DNA from: Rhodobacteraceae bacterium UBA6197
GTDB taxonomy: Bacteria; Pseudomonadota; Alphaproteobacteria; Rhodobacterales; Rhodobacteraceae
Assembly (NCBI GenBank): GCA_002422085.1
Contig: DISZ01000001.1
Span: forward strand, 1 to 64,000
DNA length: 64,000 bases
Reading direction: 5' to 3'
Positions 8,972 through 18,566 of this stretch are shown one piece after another (the first letter of the stretch is position 1; every line of letters begins with the position of its first letter). A model generated the notes under the pieces. The model was given only the letters and a program-made list of their open reading frames with translations. It was not told the origin of the DNA and made no database searches. A program made the translations under genes and the position numbers.

Positions 8972-9835
8972 ATGACAACGGAAATCAAGCAGCGTGATTC
9001 TGCTTTCAAGTCGGGCATTCGTGACCAGTGGGATCAGGCCGCCGCAGGCTGGAGCAATTACAGCCCCCTGATCCGGAAATGGCTGCAGTTGCCGACACAG
9101 GCGATGCTGCGCATGGCAGGCATCGGCCCCGGTCACAAGGTTCTCGATGTGGCCGCCGGCGCGGGCGAGCAATCTCTGGAAATCGCGGCCTGCGTCGGCC
9201 CCTCGGGCGAGGTCAAGGCAACGGACATCTCCAGCCAGATACTTTCTTGCGCGCGCAAGAACGTCCAGCAGGCCGGTGTCCGAAACATCGCTTTCCTCGT
9301 GGCCGATGCCGAAGACCTGCCGCTTGAGCCGGCAACTTTCGACAGCGCCGTGTGCCGGTTGGGGCTGATGTTCCTGCCCAACCCGCGTGCTGGCCTGTCC
9401 GAGATCAGAAGGGTTCTGAAACCCCGCGCCCGGTTTTGCAGCATGGTATTTGCCGCGCCCGACACCAATCCTTGTATCCGCATCCTGATGTCGACAGCCA
9501 TGCGCCACGCGCGCAGTCAGCCGCGCGATCCCTTTGCACCGGGTTCCCTTTTCAGTCTGAGCAAGCCCGGCCTGATTGACGCGCTGTTTGCAGACGCCGG
9601 ATTCAGTCAGGTTGCGACAACCCGGATGGCCGTACCCTTCGCAGCGAACACGACCCAAGAGTATCTGGACTTCATTCGCGCGTCGGCGGCACCGATTGCC
9701 GAAATTCTGTCACCTCTTGACGAAAGCGCGCGCGCGGCGACCTGGGCCGACATCGCAGAGCAGCTTGAAGTCTACCAGACGGTCGACGGTTGGTTTGGCC
9801 CGAACGAGATGCTGCTGACGGCAGGCGAGGCCTGA
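8972..9835 (+). CDS. Class I SAM-dependent methyltransferase
   Basis: A 287-residue soluble protein with a Rossmann-type SAM-binding fold. Motif I is VLDVAAGAGEQSLEIA (about 53-68), followed by an acidic residue after beta-2 (KATD, residue 88) and motif II/III-like ADAEDLPLEPATFDSAVCRLG, as in UbiE/COQ5-like enzymes. GGAG lies ahead of the ATG. The next gene starts at the base after its stop. The acceptor substrate cannot be told; the adjacent TVP38-type membrane protein hints at a lipid or envelope context, which is inference only. Confidence 0.85.
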   Translation: MTTEIKQRDSAFKSGIRDQWDQAAAGWSNYSPLIRKWLQLPTQAMLRMAGIGPGHKVLDVAAGAGEQSLEIAACVGPSGEVKATDISSQILSCARKNVQQAGVRNIAFLVADAEDLPLEPATFDSAVCRLGLMFLPNPRAGLSEIRRVLKPRARFCSMVFAAPDTNPCIRILMSTAMRHARSQPRDPFAPGSLFSLSKPGLIDALFADAGFSQVATTRMAVPFAANTTQEYLDFIRASAAPIAEILSPLDESARAATWADIAEQLEVYQTVDGWFGPNEMLLTAGEA

Positions 9836-10543
9836 ATGAAATCGCCGGAGACAGCTACACGCCAGTCCGAAAGGCGCTTTGCCAGACGGCAGATCGTCGG
9901 GGTGGTTTGCGCTGTCGCGGTGGTGGTGTTGGCGGTTATGGTCTGGCCCCATTTTGCCGACCATCTGCCACACCTGTCTCAGACGATGGTGCACGATTTT
10001 GTTGGCCGCGCCGGAGCCGCCGGTCCGCTGGCGCTGATCGGGCTGATGATTCTGGCCGTGGTGGTCAGTCCCATTCCCAGCGGCCCGATCGCGATAGCGG
10101 CCGGTGCGCTGTATGGTCCGTTCTGGGGCGCGATCTTTGCGATTGTCGGCGGCTATCTTGGCGCGCTCTGTGCCTTTGGCATCGCCAGATATCTGGGCTA
10201 CGACGCCGTCCGAAAATCCGAGAACCGCGTGTTGAAATATATCGTCGCACCCCGTTCGCGGCGGGCACTGATGATAGTGGTTTTCGCGTCCCGCCTGATC
10301 CCTTTCATCTCGTTCGATGCGGTCAGCTATGGGGCGGGCCTCACATCGCTGTCTGTTTGGTACTTTTCGCTTGCGACGATTGTCGGGATTGTCCCCATCT
10401 GCTTCGTGCTGGCCGCACTTGGTGCCGGTCTGGTAGGTGCCGACAACAACTGGCTACCCCTGATCGCGCTTTGCGGTTCGATCACTCTGCTGCCGTTCGT
10501 CGTGCGTTGGGTATGGGTGACGGTTCGGGCGGCAAGAAACTGA
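9836..10543 (+). CDS. TVP38/TMEM64 (VTT-domain) membrane protein
   Basis: A 235-residue membrane protein of the DedA/TVP38/VTT family. The two re-entrant-loop motifs are visible: SPIPSGPIAIAAGALYGPFW (about 80-99) and SRLIPFISFDAVSYGAGLT (about 148-166), with flanking TM helices at about 22-40, 60-78, 98-120, 175-195 and 205-225. Such proteins are linked to phospholipid flipping and envelope homeostasis. The ATG directly abuts the stop of the methyltransferase gene, so the pair is almost certainly cotranscribed. Confidence 0.85.
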   Translation: MKSPETATRQSERRFARRQIVGVVCAVAVVVLAVMVWPHFADHLPHLSQTMVHDFVGRAGAAGPLALIGLMILAVVVSPIPSGPIAIAAGALYGPFWGAIFAIVGGYLGALCAFGIARYLGYDAVRKSENRVLKYIVAPRSRRALMIVVFASRLIPFISFDAVSYGAGLTSLSVWYFSLATIVGIVPICFVLAALGAGLVGADNNWLPLIALCGSITLLPFVVRWVWVTVRAARN

Positions 10544-10619
10544 GATCAGGATCTGCCGCGCCCCGTGTCGCTCCGCAGATCTTTGGCGCGAACCTGCCTG
10601 TTGCAGCGACGACGCCGGG

Positions 10620-11110
10620 GGGTCTTGGTCTTGCCGGGATATTGCTTCGGGCAAGGCCACGAAATCGCCGTCGAAAATCGACCCGATCAGAACGGCCACG
10701 GCCCACCTCAGGGCGGATCGCTGACAGAGGTTCGCCACAGGAGGATCGAACCAATGAAGGCGAAGCGCGGCGCGTTGAAAGGGGCCACCTCGCCTGATGG
10801 AATGGCCTGCCGCAAAGCGCTGCAACCGATCATCCGCTTCCGGGCGTCATGTGCCCGTCGGGTCCGTATCAGACCGCGTTTGTTCCGGGTCTTGCCGTAT
10901 GCCAAACCGTCGCCAGCCTTGATCCCGAGGGCAAGCAAAGCAGCATCTCAGGCCCGCGCTTTCCCAAAGCCGGATACCGGCACCGATGGCCAGCAGACCA
11001 ATCTCGATGAAGACGCAAAGGATGACTTCTCCGGGGGCAGCAAAGACACTGAAGAAACGCGCTGGCAGCTTCAACGGTTGCACATGCTTCAGCCCAAACA
11101 GGGCCAACCC
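10620..11110 (-). pseudogene. Decayed membrane protein, possibly an EamA/DMT transporter remnant
   Basis: No intact gene fits the 664 bases between 10544 and 11207. On the minus strand broken stretches still read like membrane protein: FFSVFAAPGEVILCVFIEIG (around 11050-10990), then in other frames APFNAPRFAFIGSILLWRTS (around 10770-10720) and AVAVLIGSIFDGDFVALPEA (around 10700-10640). The last two resemble the end of EamA-type drug/metabolite transporters (VAPF..., then IGSALI...). At least two frame changes would be needed to join them. The limits are approximate and the family is a guess. Confidence 0.35.
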
Positions 11111-11162
11111 CGTCTTCCCCGCCCTGCGTGACCCCTGCCCCGCACTTGTCATCCGTGAAAAT

Positions 11163-11189
11163 GAAACGGGGCCATCTGGGCCCCGTTTC
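11163..11189 (-). terminator. Intrinsic terminator of the TRAP operon
   Basis: Perfect 11-bp inverted repeat GAAACGGGGCC / GGCCCCGTTTC with a 5-base loop. On the minus strand it is followed by ATTTTC. It lies 18 bases beyond the stop of dctP, where a minus-strand operon should end. Confidence 0.8.
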
Positions 11190-11207
11190 CTGTCGCAAAG
11201 TTTCTTC

Positions 11208-12302
11208 TTACTGCGTTGCGCAAGCACGGATCTTTTCGATATCCGGGCCGTTCGGGTTGCGGCCCAGGTTGAACGGTGCCGAGGCCGAACGCCAGTTGGT
11301 GTAGTCCTGCAGGTACTCGAGCTGGCTCAGATAGACCTTGGCCGAGCTGGGGTTTTCGCAAGCGACCTGTTCGATCACGGCGTTGGCCATGGTCTGGATC
11401 TTTGCAAGCGCTTCATCGTCCATGCGGGTGATCTCGTTCACCTCCTTGAACTGCTTGTAGGCGTCATTCGCGCGCCGCTCGGTGAACGAAAGCGACCACA
11501 GCAGGTTCGCCTCGGCCGCGATCTGCAGCTTTTCCTGCGTTTCGGGGCTGAGGGCGTCCCACGCCTGCTTGTTGATCATCACGCCAAAGACCGAGGCCGA
11601 CTGGTGCCAGCCCGGCGTCGCCCAGTATTGGGTGACTTGCTGGAAGCCGCCCGACCAGTCGACGTTCGGGGTCGAGAATTCAGCCCCGTCAATCACGCCA
11701 CGTTCCAGCGACTGATAAATCTCGCCGCCCGCCATCGACACTTGCGACCCGCCCAGCTCGTTCAGCAGACGGCCCTGTTCCAGCCCCGACAGACGCAGGC
11801 GCTTGCCCTGAAGGTCGGCGATGGTGCGGATGGGTTCCTTGGTGTGAAAACCGGATTCATTGTTGGTCACTGCATAGGGCAGGTAGACCATGCCGAATTT
11901 GCCGTAGACCTCGTTGTAGAGCTCCTTTCCGCCCCATTCCTGAATCCAGTTCACGTAGTCAATCGCGTTGAACAGGCTGGCGGTGGTGGCCAGCGGCGAG
12001 AAGGCCGCATCGCGCCCCGCCCAATAGCCGGGCCAATCGCCGCCCGCTTGGATCGTGCCACTTTCGACCGCGCCGAACACCTCGCCCGCAGGAACCAGAC
12101 TGCCGCCCTCGAAGAATTCGATCTTCAGATCGCCGCCAGTCAGCTTGTTTGCCACTTCGACGAAGTGCTTGTCCATTTCGATCAGTTCAAGCGAGCTGGG
12201 CCAGGTGGTGGTCATCTGCCAGCTGGTCTCAGCTTGCGCGGCCACGCCAGCGCCCGCCAGTGCAAGCGTAAACAGTCCGGTTTTCAAAGCTTTGGTTTGC
12301 AT
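11208..12302 (-). CDS. dctP: TRAP transporter substrate-binding protein (DctP family)
   Basis: A 364-residue periplasmic solute receptor with an N-terminal signal peptide (about 1-24, LFTLALAGAGVAAQA). The start at 12300-12302 (ATGCAAACC) is preceded by AGGAGGAG at good spacing; longer frames upstream overlap dctM. The mature sequence fits the DctP fold, and the opening WPSSLELIEMDKHF, GGDWPGYWAG and the overall length resemble the subgroup containing TakP, a 2-oxo acid receptor of Rhodobacter. That ligand assignment is tentative. It is the last gene of the dctQ-dctM-dctP unit and is followed by a strong terminator. Confidence 0.92.
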   Translation of the reverse strand: MQTKALKTGLFTLALAGAGVAAQAETSWQMTTTWPSSLELIEMDKHFVEVANKLTGGDLKIEFFEGGSLVPAGEVFGAVESGTIQAGGDWPGYWAGRDAAFSPLATTASLFNAIDYVNWIQEWGGKELYNEVYGKFGMVYLPYAVTNNESGFHTKEPIRTIADLQGKRLRLSGLEQGRLLNELGGSQVSMAGGEIYQSLERGVIDGAEFSTPNVDWSGGFQQVTQYWATPGWHQSASVFGVMINKQAWDALSPETQEKLQIAAEANLLWSLSFTERRANDAYKQFKEVNEITRMDDEALAKIQTMANAVIEQVACENPSSAKVYLSQLEYLQDYTNWRSASAPFNLGRNPNGPDIEKIRACATQ

Positions 12303-12331
12303 AAACTTCTCCTCCTTGGTCATGCGTTTGG

Positions 12332-13657
12332 TTATTTCGTATTGTAGAGCGTATCGGGCAGCCAGGTGACCAGCTGCGGGAACATCGCGATCGCCAGCGC
12401 CATCATCACGATCAGTGCGATGAACGGCATGACGCCCAGGATGATGTCCGAGGTCTTGACCTCGCGCGGGGCCAAGGCGCGCATATAGAACAGCGCATAG
12501 CCGAACGGCGGCGTCAGGAACGAGGTTTGCAAAACGACCGCTGTCAGCACAACGAACCACAGCTCGCTGATGCCCATTTCCTTCACCACCGGCAGAAAGA
12601 TCGGGAAAGACAACAGCACGATCCCGGTCCAGTCCAGAAACATCCCCATCACGAAGATCACGAACATCATCATCGTGATCAGCATCCAAGGCTCCATATC
12701 CAGCCCGCGCATCAGATTTTGCGCCGCATGCAGACCGCCGGTAATGTTGAACACTCCGGTAAATGCCGTCGCCCCCACCACTATGAACAGGATCATCGCC
12801 GAGGTCCGCCCGGTTTCCCAAAGCGCCGAAGCGAAGGTTGCCCATTCGAAACGGCCGCGGGAAATCACGATCATCAACGCTAGGAATGCGCCGATTGCCG
12901 AGGCTTCGGTGGCGGTCGCGATGCCCGCCAGCATGGTGCCCAGAATGCCGAAGATCAGCACCAGCGGCGGCATCGCTTCCAGCAAGAGCATCCGCAGCAA
13001 TTGCGACACCGGCACCCGCTCTTCCAGCGCCACGGGAGGGGCCAGATCGGGGCGGATCAGCGCGATCAACGCGACATAGCCCGCATAAAGCAGCCCCAGG
13101 ATCACCCCCGGCATCATCGAGCCGGCGAAAAGTTCGCCCACCGACAATGACGAATTCGACGACATCAGGATCAACATGATCGAGGGCGGGATCAGAATGC
13201 CCAGACAGCCGGAGGCCGCGATCAACCCGCTCGTCAGGCGCTTGGAATACCCGTATTGCAGCATTGGCTTCAGCGCCATCACCCCCATCACGGTGATTGA
13301 GGCGCCGATGATACCCGTCGTTGCCGCCAGCAGGATCGAGATGAATACAACCGCAAGCCCAAGCCCTCCGGTCACCCGCCCCATCAGCAGGCGCAGCGTC
13401 TCGAACATCCGGTCGGTCACGCCGGAATCCGACAGGAACCGCGCCATCAGCACGAACAGCGGGATGGCGATCAGGATATAATTGTCCAGCACCTCTCCGA
13501 AAATGCGGTTGATGACGATGCCCAGCACCATCGGCTTGCCCGCAATCAGCGCGCCCAGCACCGCAGTGCCGCCCAGAACAAAGGCCAGCGGATGGCCCAT
13601 GAACAGCCCCAGCAGCAACAGCCCGGCCATGATCAGGCCGATTACCTCACCCGACAT
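12332..13657 (-). CDS. dctM: TRAP transporter large permease (DctM)
   Basis: A 441-residue polytopic protein of the DctM/SiaM family. It holds the ion-coupled transport channel that accepts substrate from the DctP receptor. Twelve or so hydrophobic helices and typical motifs are present (IPLFVLMARFLSDSG, GCLGILIPPSIMLILM). The start chosen (MSGEVIG) has GGAG seven bases ahead; an ATG two codons upstream at 13663 is too close to that site. The 5' end overlaps the end of dctQ by 11 bases; dctP follows after 29 bases. Confidence 0.93.
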   Translation of the reverse strand: MSGEVIGLIMAGLLLLGLFMGHPLAFVLGGTAVLGALIAGKPMVLGIVINRIFGEVLDNYILIAIPLFVLMARFLSDSGVTDRMFETLRLLMGRVTGGLGLAVVFISILLAATTGIIGASITVMGVMALKPMLQYGYSKRLTSGLIAASGCLGILIPPSIMLILMSSNSSLSVGELFAGSMMPGVILGLLYAGYVALIALIRPDLAPPVALEERVPVSQLLRMLLLEAMPPLVLIFGILGTMLAGIATATEASAIGAFLALMIVISRGRFEWATFASALWETGRTSAMILFIVVGATAFTGVFNITGGLHAAQNLMRGLDMEPWMLITMMMFVIFVMGMFLDWTGIVLLSFPIFLPVVKEMGISELWFVVLTAVVLQTSFLTPPFGYALFYMRALAPREVKTSDIILGVMPFIALIVMMALAIAMFPQLVTWLPDTLYNTK

Positions 13658-14150
13658 GGCCATGCTCCTGCTTGTTCAGCGCCAGCTTCAGCACCTCGGA
13701 AACGCCTTGCAGCAGCAAAAGCCCTGCGGCGATCGCCATGGCGATCTTGACCGGATAGACTGGCAGCTGAATGGCACCGTAGGTCGTTTCCCCCTGCGCC
13801 AGCGACCGCATGGCAAAATCCCAGCTTTTGGTGACGAACACCCAGGCGAAGGGAAAGAAAAAGATCACATAGCCGAGAATTTCAACTACGCGACGCAACA
13901 TGGGCCGCAGCGTCTCGGTCAGAAGATCGACGCGCACATGCGACTGATGGCGCAGCGCGTAGCCGCCCAGCAAGACGAAGTAAAAGCCATAGAGTTGTTT
14001 TGTGAGATCGAAGGCCCAAAGCGTCGGTGCGTTGAAGCCATAGCGCAGGATCACGTCATAAATGATCATGCCGGCAAAGATGACCGCAACGAAGGACACG
14101 ACACGGCCAACGATCTCGTTCAACCCGTCGATGAGACGGATCAGCATCAT
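13647..14150 (-). CDS. dctQ: TRAP transporter small permease (DctQ)
   Basis: A 167-residue protein with four predicted TM helices, matching the DctQ small permease that partners DctM. The start at 14150 (MMLIRLIDG) has a strong GGAGGAA just upstream; a longer in-frame reading to 14318 runs into the divergent LysR gene and is rejected. The conserved motif is visible at about residues 75-100 (LGGYALRHQSHVRVDLL). First gene of the TRAP operon, divergent from the LysR gene across 122 bases. Confidence 0.9.
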   Translation of the reverse strand: MMLIRLIDGLNEIVGRVVSFVAVIFAGMIIYDVILRYGFNAPTLWAFDLTKQLYGFYFVLLGGYALRHQSHVRVDLLTETLRPMLRRVVEILGYVIFFFPFAWVFVTKSWDFAMRSLAQGETTYGAIQLPVYPVKIAMAIAAGLLLLQGVSEVLKLALNKQEHGHVG

Positions 14151-14272
14151 TCGATTTCCTCCAAATATACGGCAGCCCGGCGCGACAAACGCAGGCTCCC
14201 ACTCCTTGCGCGGATTAAATGATGGGATAAGTCGGTTTGACAGAGGCAAAGATGCAGACGTAAGTTGCAAAA

Positions 14273-15175
14273 ATGCAGGCAAATTTTGACTGGGACGATC
14301 TGAAGTATTTCCTCGCACTGTCTCGGCTCAAGCAGATGACGGCGGCGGGGCGTGCGCTGGCCATTGACCAGACCACCGTGGCGCGACGGATCCGGTCGCT
14401 GGAGAAGTCGGTGCATGCGCAACTCTTCATTCGTGACGAGGCCGGATATGCGCTGACAAAGGCGGGTGAACGGCTGCTGCCGATTGCCCTCGAGGTCGAG
14501 CGCGCAAGCATCCGCGTGCACGAACAGATCGCGGGTGAGGCGGGCCGTCTGGCTGGCACCGTGCGGATCGGCGCGCCCGACGGTCTGGGCACCTATGTCG
14601 TTACCCCGTTGCTGGCCCGCTTTCAGCTCGACAACCCCGATGTCGACGTCGCACTGGTGATCCGGTCGCGGCAGTTCCAGATGTCGCATCAAGAGGTGCA
14701 TTTGTCGCTGGATTTGTCTTTGCCAACAAGCGGAAGACTGCTGGCACGCCGGATGACGGATTACCACCTGCACTTCTTCGCCGCGCCAGACTATCTGCGC
14801 CGCTACGGCCACCCCGAGAAGCTGCGCGACCTGCGCCATCATCGGCTGGTCGGTTACATTCCCGAAATGCTGTTTTCAGAGGAATTGCGCTACCTCGAGG
14901 AACTGGGCATCACCACTTCGGTCGGCTTTGCCTCGACCTCCATGATCGCGCAGCGCGAGGCGGTGCGCGCGGGCGCGGGGCTGGCCATTCTTCCCCGCTT
15001 CATGGCGATGGACGACCCCGATCTGGTGCCGATACTGACCGACGATTACGTGCTGACGCGCACCGTCTGGATCCTGAGCCATCAAAGCACCGAAGACCTT
15101 GCCCGGGTGCGGGTCGTCTCGGAATATTTGCAGCAGGTCGCCCGCAAGGAACGCGCGCGCTATTTGATCAGCTAG
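14273..15175 (+). CDS. LysR-family transcriptional regulator
   Basis: A 300-residue LysR-type regulator with an N-terminal winged helix (residues 6-65, DDLKYFLALSRLKQMTAAGR) and an effector-binding domain. It sits head to head with dctQ and just upstream of the acyl-CoA synthetase, so it probably controls the TRAP uptake genes, the CoA-activation genes or both, in response to the imported acid. The intergenic stretch 14235-14260 has a TGCA...TGCA dyad, but no operator can be assigned with confidence. Confidence 0.88.
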   Translation: MQANFDWDDLKYFLALSRLKQMTAAGRALAIDQTTVARRIRSLEKSVHAQLFIRDEAGYALTKAGERLLPIALEVERASIRVHEQIAGEAGRLAGTVRIGAPDGLGTYVVTPLLARFQLDNPDVDVALVIRSRQFQMSHQEVHLSLDLSLPTSGRLLARRMTDYHLHFFAAPDYLRRYGHPEKLRDLRHHRLVGYIPEMLFSEELRYLEELGITTSVGFASTSMIAQREAVRAGAGLAILPRFMAMDDPDLVPILTDDYVLTRTVWILSHQSTEDLARVRVVSEYLQQVARKERARYLIS

Positions 15176-15305
15176 ACGCCTGACACCCAAATTGGGTTAC
15201 CTAGCGTCAACTTATTCGACGATAGACAACCTCCCTGCGAAACCGTTCAGCTTGTGGCGAAGCAGGACGATCCGGCACAGGATCGTTAGAACGACGGAGG
15301 AAGTA

Positions 15306-16973
15306 ATGCTGACCTGCAAGGAAAGCTATGTCGCAACTGTGTCGGCATTTCAGTGGGATATTCCCACGCAATACAACATTGGCAGCGATGTCTGCGACCG
15401 CTGGGCAGAGACAGAGCCGGACCGGGTCGCCCTGATCGAGGTTGCCGAGGATGGCTACGGCCCGGCCCGCAAGACCAGCTTTGCCGAGCTGCGTGCAGGC
15501 TCCAACCGCTTTGCCAATGTGTTGCGGGGGCTGGGTCTGGGCGGCGATGGTGTAACCGCAGGCGACCGCGTTGCGATCTTGCTGCCGCAACGGCGCGAAA
15601 CGGCCATCGGGCATCTTGCGGCGCTCAAGGCGGGCTGCGTGACGCTGCCATTGTTCACGCTGTTTGGCCCCGAGGCGCTGCTGCATCGGTTGCGCGACAG
15701 TGGCGCGCGGGTGCTGGTAACCGATCACGCCAGCCTGCCCGTGATCGCCGAAATCCGCGCCGAATTGCCGGATCTGCAGGTGATCTTCACGGTCGATGGC
15801 CCAGCCAAGGGCGCTCAGGATTTCGACGCAGCATTGGCGGGTGCATCGGACGCTTTCACGCCCGTTCCCAGTCAGGCCAATGCCCCCGCAATCCTGATCT
15901 ATACCTCGGGCACGACGGGCAACCCGAAAGGCGCGCTGCACGCGCATCGGGTGCTGCTGGGCCATTTGCCGGGGGTCGAGATGAGTCACGATTTCCTGCC
16001 GCAACCCGGTGATTGCATCTGGACGCCCGCCGACTGGGCCTGGATCGGCGGGTTGCTGGATGTGCTGCTGCCCGCGTTGCACCATGGTGTGCCGGTGGTT
16101 GCCTGCCGGTTTCGCAAGTTCTCGGCGCGGGCGGCTGCCGATCTGATCCGCCGCTTTGGGGTGCGCAACGCGTTCTTGCCGCCTACGGCGCTGAAGATCA
16201 TGAAGGCCGACCCGGACAGTGCCGGCTGGGCGCTGAAGATGCGCTCGGTCGCCTCGGGGGGCGAACCGCTGGGCACGCAACTCTTGGATTGGGGGCGGCA
16301 GGCGTTGGGCGTGACGATCAATGAATTTTACGGCCAGACCGAATGCAATATGGTTATTTCCAGCTGCGCGGCACTGGCGGAACCCGAAAACGGGGTGATG
16401 GGCTGGCCGGTGCCGGGCCACCGCGTCGACGTGATCGACGAGGCCACGGCCCAGCGCCTGCCCGACGAGACCGAGGGCGCCATCGCTATCTTGTCGCCAG
16501 ATCCGGTGATGTTTCTAGGGTATTGGAAGCAACCTGTCGCGACGGCTGCGAAATTTCTGATCGGCCCCGAGGGACGCTGGCTGGTGACAGGGGACCGAGG
16601 CCTGCGCCGTCCAGACGGGCGGCTGGTGTTCAAGGGGCGCGACGATGACATCATCTCGACCGGCGGCTACCGCGTTGGCCCGGCCGAGATCGAAGATTGC
16701 CTGCTGTCCCACCCCGCCATCGCCATGGCCGGGGTCGTCGGCCAGCCCGATCCGCTGCGCGGCGAAATCGTGGCGGCCTTCGTCACGCTGTGCACCGGCC
16801 ACAGCGACACCCCTGCCCTGCGCGAGCAAATCGCCGCCCATGTGCGCACGCGACTGGCCGCCTATGAATACCCACGCGCGATCTATGTCGTGACTGATCT
16901 GCCTCTGACGACAACCGGCAAGATCATCCGGGGCGAACTGCGAAAACGCCTCCTTGAGGAAATTACGCAATGA
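15306..16973 (+). CDS. AMP-forming acyl-CoA synthetase
   Basis: A 555-residue member of the ANL (AMP-binding) superfamily: it adenylates a carboxylic acid with ATP and transfers it to CoA. The A3 P-loop is at about residues 198-212 (YTSGTTGNPKGALHAH), the A5 motif is INEFYGQTECN, A7/A8 are TGDRG and FKGRDDDIISTGGYRVGPAE, and the catalytic lysine motif near the end is TTTGKIIRG. The ATG at 15306 follows a strong GGAGGAAG; upstream in-frame starts are ignored. Domain arrangement resembles medium-chain/Acs-like synthetases. The gene overlaps the enoyl-CoA hydratase gene (ATGA) and lies next to a TRAP transporter, so the substrate is likely the imported acid; its identity is unknown. Confidence 0.9.
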   Translation: MLTCKESYVATVSAFQWDIPTQYNIGSDVCDRWAETEPDRVALIEVAEDGYGPARKTSFAELRAGSNRFANVLRGLGLGGDGVTAGDRVAILLPQRRETAIGHLAALKAGCVTLPLFTLFGPEALLHRLRDSGARVLVTDHASLPVIAEIRAELPDLQVIFTVDGPAKGAQDFDAALAGASDAFTPVPSQANAPAILIYTSGTTGNPKGALHAHRVLLGHLPGVEMSHDFLPQPGDCIWTPADWAWIGGLLDVLLPALHHGVPVVACRFRKFSARAAADLIRRFGVRNAFLPPTALKIMKADPDSAGWALKMRSVASGGEPLGTQLLDWGRQALGVTINEFYGQTECNMVISSCAALAEPENGVMGWPVPGHRVDVIDEATAQRLPDETEGAIAILSPDPVMFLGYWKQPVATAAKFLIGPEGRWLVTGDRGLRRPDGRLVFKGRDDDIISTGGYRVGPAEIEDCLLSHPAIAMAGVVGQPDPLRGEIVAAFVTLCTGHSDTPALREQIAAHVRTRLAAYEYPRAIYVVTDLPLTTTGKIIRGELRKRLLEEITQ

Positions 16974-17743
16974 CCGCCCTGCCCGTTCGTTTTGAAACCC
17001 GTGGCGCGGTCGCCCTTGTCACCCTGGACCGCCCCGACCGACGCAACGCCATTGACGCCGCTTCGACCGACGCTCTGCGCGACGCGCTTGCCCGGTTCGA
17101 GGCAGACCCGGATCTGCACGCTGGCGTTTTGTGCGGCGCGGGGCCGGTATTCTGCGCCGGAATGGATCTGGCCGCCTTTGGCACCGGTCAGGTTGAAGCT
17201 GTGCTGTTTGGCCCCGGCGGTTTTGGCGGGCTGACCGAACTGCGCCGCACCAAACCGCTGATTGCCGCCGTGCATGGCGCCGCGCTGGCTGGCGGTTTCG
17301 AACTGGCGCTGGCCTGTGACCTGATTGTCGCCGAAGAGGGCAGCCGCTTTGGTCTGCCCGAGGTGCTGCGCGGTCTGGTGGCCGGAGCGGGTGGCGCATT
17401 GCGTCTGGCCAGCCTGATCCCGCCGGCGCGCGCGAGAGAGATCTTGTTGACCGGGCGCATGATCGACACCGCCGAGGCGTGGGATCTGGGTCTGATCGCG
17501 CGGCGTGCCAGCGTGGGCGCAGCCCTCGACACTGCGTTGGAATTGGCCGCAAGAATAGCGGCCAACGCGCCGTTGGCGGTGGCCGAGACCCTGCGCCTGA
17601 GCCGCGCCGCCGAATCCGCGCAGTTGGCCGCACTCTGGCCCGAGAACGCCCGCACCCTGCGCGCGATCATGGCCAGCGACGATGCGCTGGAGGGTGCCCG
17701 CGCCTTCCTTGAAAAGCGCGCCCCGCAATGGCTGGGGCACTGA
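16970..17743 (+). CDS. Enoyl-CoA hydratase/isomerase (crotonase family)
   Basis: A 257-residue crotonase-fold protein. The oxyanion-hole segments are present (CAGMDL at 62-67 and HGAALAGGFELALACD at 102-117). Both glutamates that act in classic hydratases align: E111 in GGFELALACD and E131 in FGLPEV. Hydratase activity on the CoA ester made by the preceding synthetase is therefore plausible. The start overlaps the synthetase stop by four bases (ATGA). The substrate is not known. Confidence 0.88.
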   Translation: MTALPVRFETRGAVALVTLDRPDRRNAIDAASTDALRDALARFEADPDLHAGVLCGAGPVFCAGMDLAAFGTGQVEAVLFGPGGFGGLTELRRTKPLIAAVHGAALAGGFELALACDLIVAEEGSRFGLPEVLRGLVAGAGGALRLASLIPPARAREILLTGRMIDTAEAWDLGLIARRASVGAALDTALELAARIAANAPLAVAETLRLSRAAESAQLAALWPENARTLRAIMASDDALEGARAFLEKRAPQWLGH

Positions 17744-18566
17744 CTAGGCACCGCTGGACACCAACCACTATGGTATCGCCCGACAACATAGGCGTGGGCC
17801 TGTCGGCCGCGACACTTAGGGCAAGGAACACGCGCCGAGCCGCAAAGCTCGGGGCGCGCATGCACGCAAAATCGGGTGGAATTCCCGGACGATTGCGCCG
17901 AGTTGGCCGCAACCGCGCGGAAACGGCGCGAGAATGCCTCTTGGATAGAGATTTCGCAGCACGGCTTTCGGGCGCCCTGCATACCCTGCCACCGCGATCA
18001 GATCACCTGTTGTCGCCATCTGGGTTTTGGCCCCGGCAACCCAAGGAACGCGCCGCGTCGAGCCCTTTGCGTTTCACCAGCTGGTCGGATCACTGGCGCC
18101 CAACGGTGCTGTTGGCCGCGCAGCCATCCATTGCCAACAGGTGACGGCAATGCGATTGCCGAGAGGGCCGCGCAATCTGACATCAGGTGCTGCCCGGTGC
18201 TCTCACTTTGGCCACACAAGACATCCGTCTGACGCTTGCAGCACTGCGCTGCCGGCCGAAGAGTCAGGGCTTTTCACCTCGCAATACGCAGGATCGGCAC
18301 GCTGAAGGTGCGCCGCGCAAAGCCGACCGGACCCTCGGCCGCGCCTTTGGCAATGCATTTGCCGGACCGGCCATGGTGGCCATGAAGGAACTCGTGTGAC
18401 AGAAATCCGTCGAACAGCATGGGTCGCTTGCGCCTGCCTGCTGGCATGCTCGTCATCACAAGGCACCGATCGTTGCCGCAAAAACCGACCGCAGCACCCG
18501 CCTGAAATGCGCAATGGCATGGGCAAGCCCGTTGATCCAGGCCGAAAATCGTAACCACCGCAGGCG
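17744..18566. other. 823-bp stretch with no supportable gene
   Basis: Convergent ends of the crotonase gene and the anti-sigma gene flank this stretch. Open frames exist on both strands, but none has a ribosome-binding site, codon bias or recognisable family, and the frames contradict each other. The part nearest the anti-sigma gene (18274-18558, minus strand) reads as a 94-residue frame without known motifs and could be decayed coding sequence. No T-tracted hairpin was seen. Confidence 0.5.
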
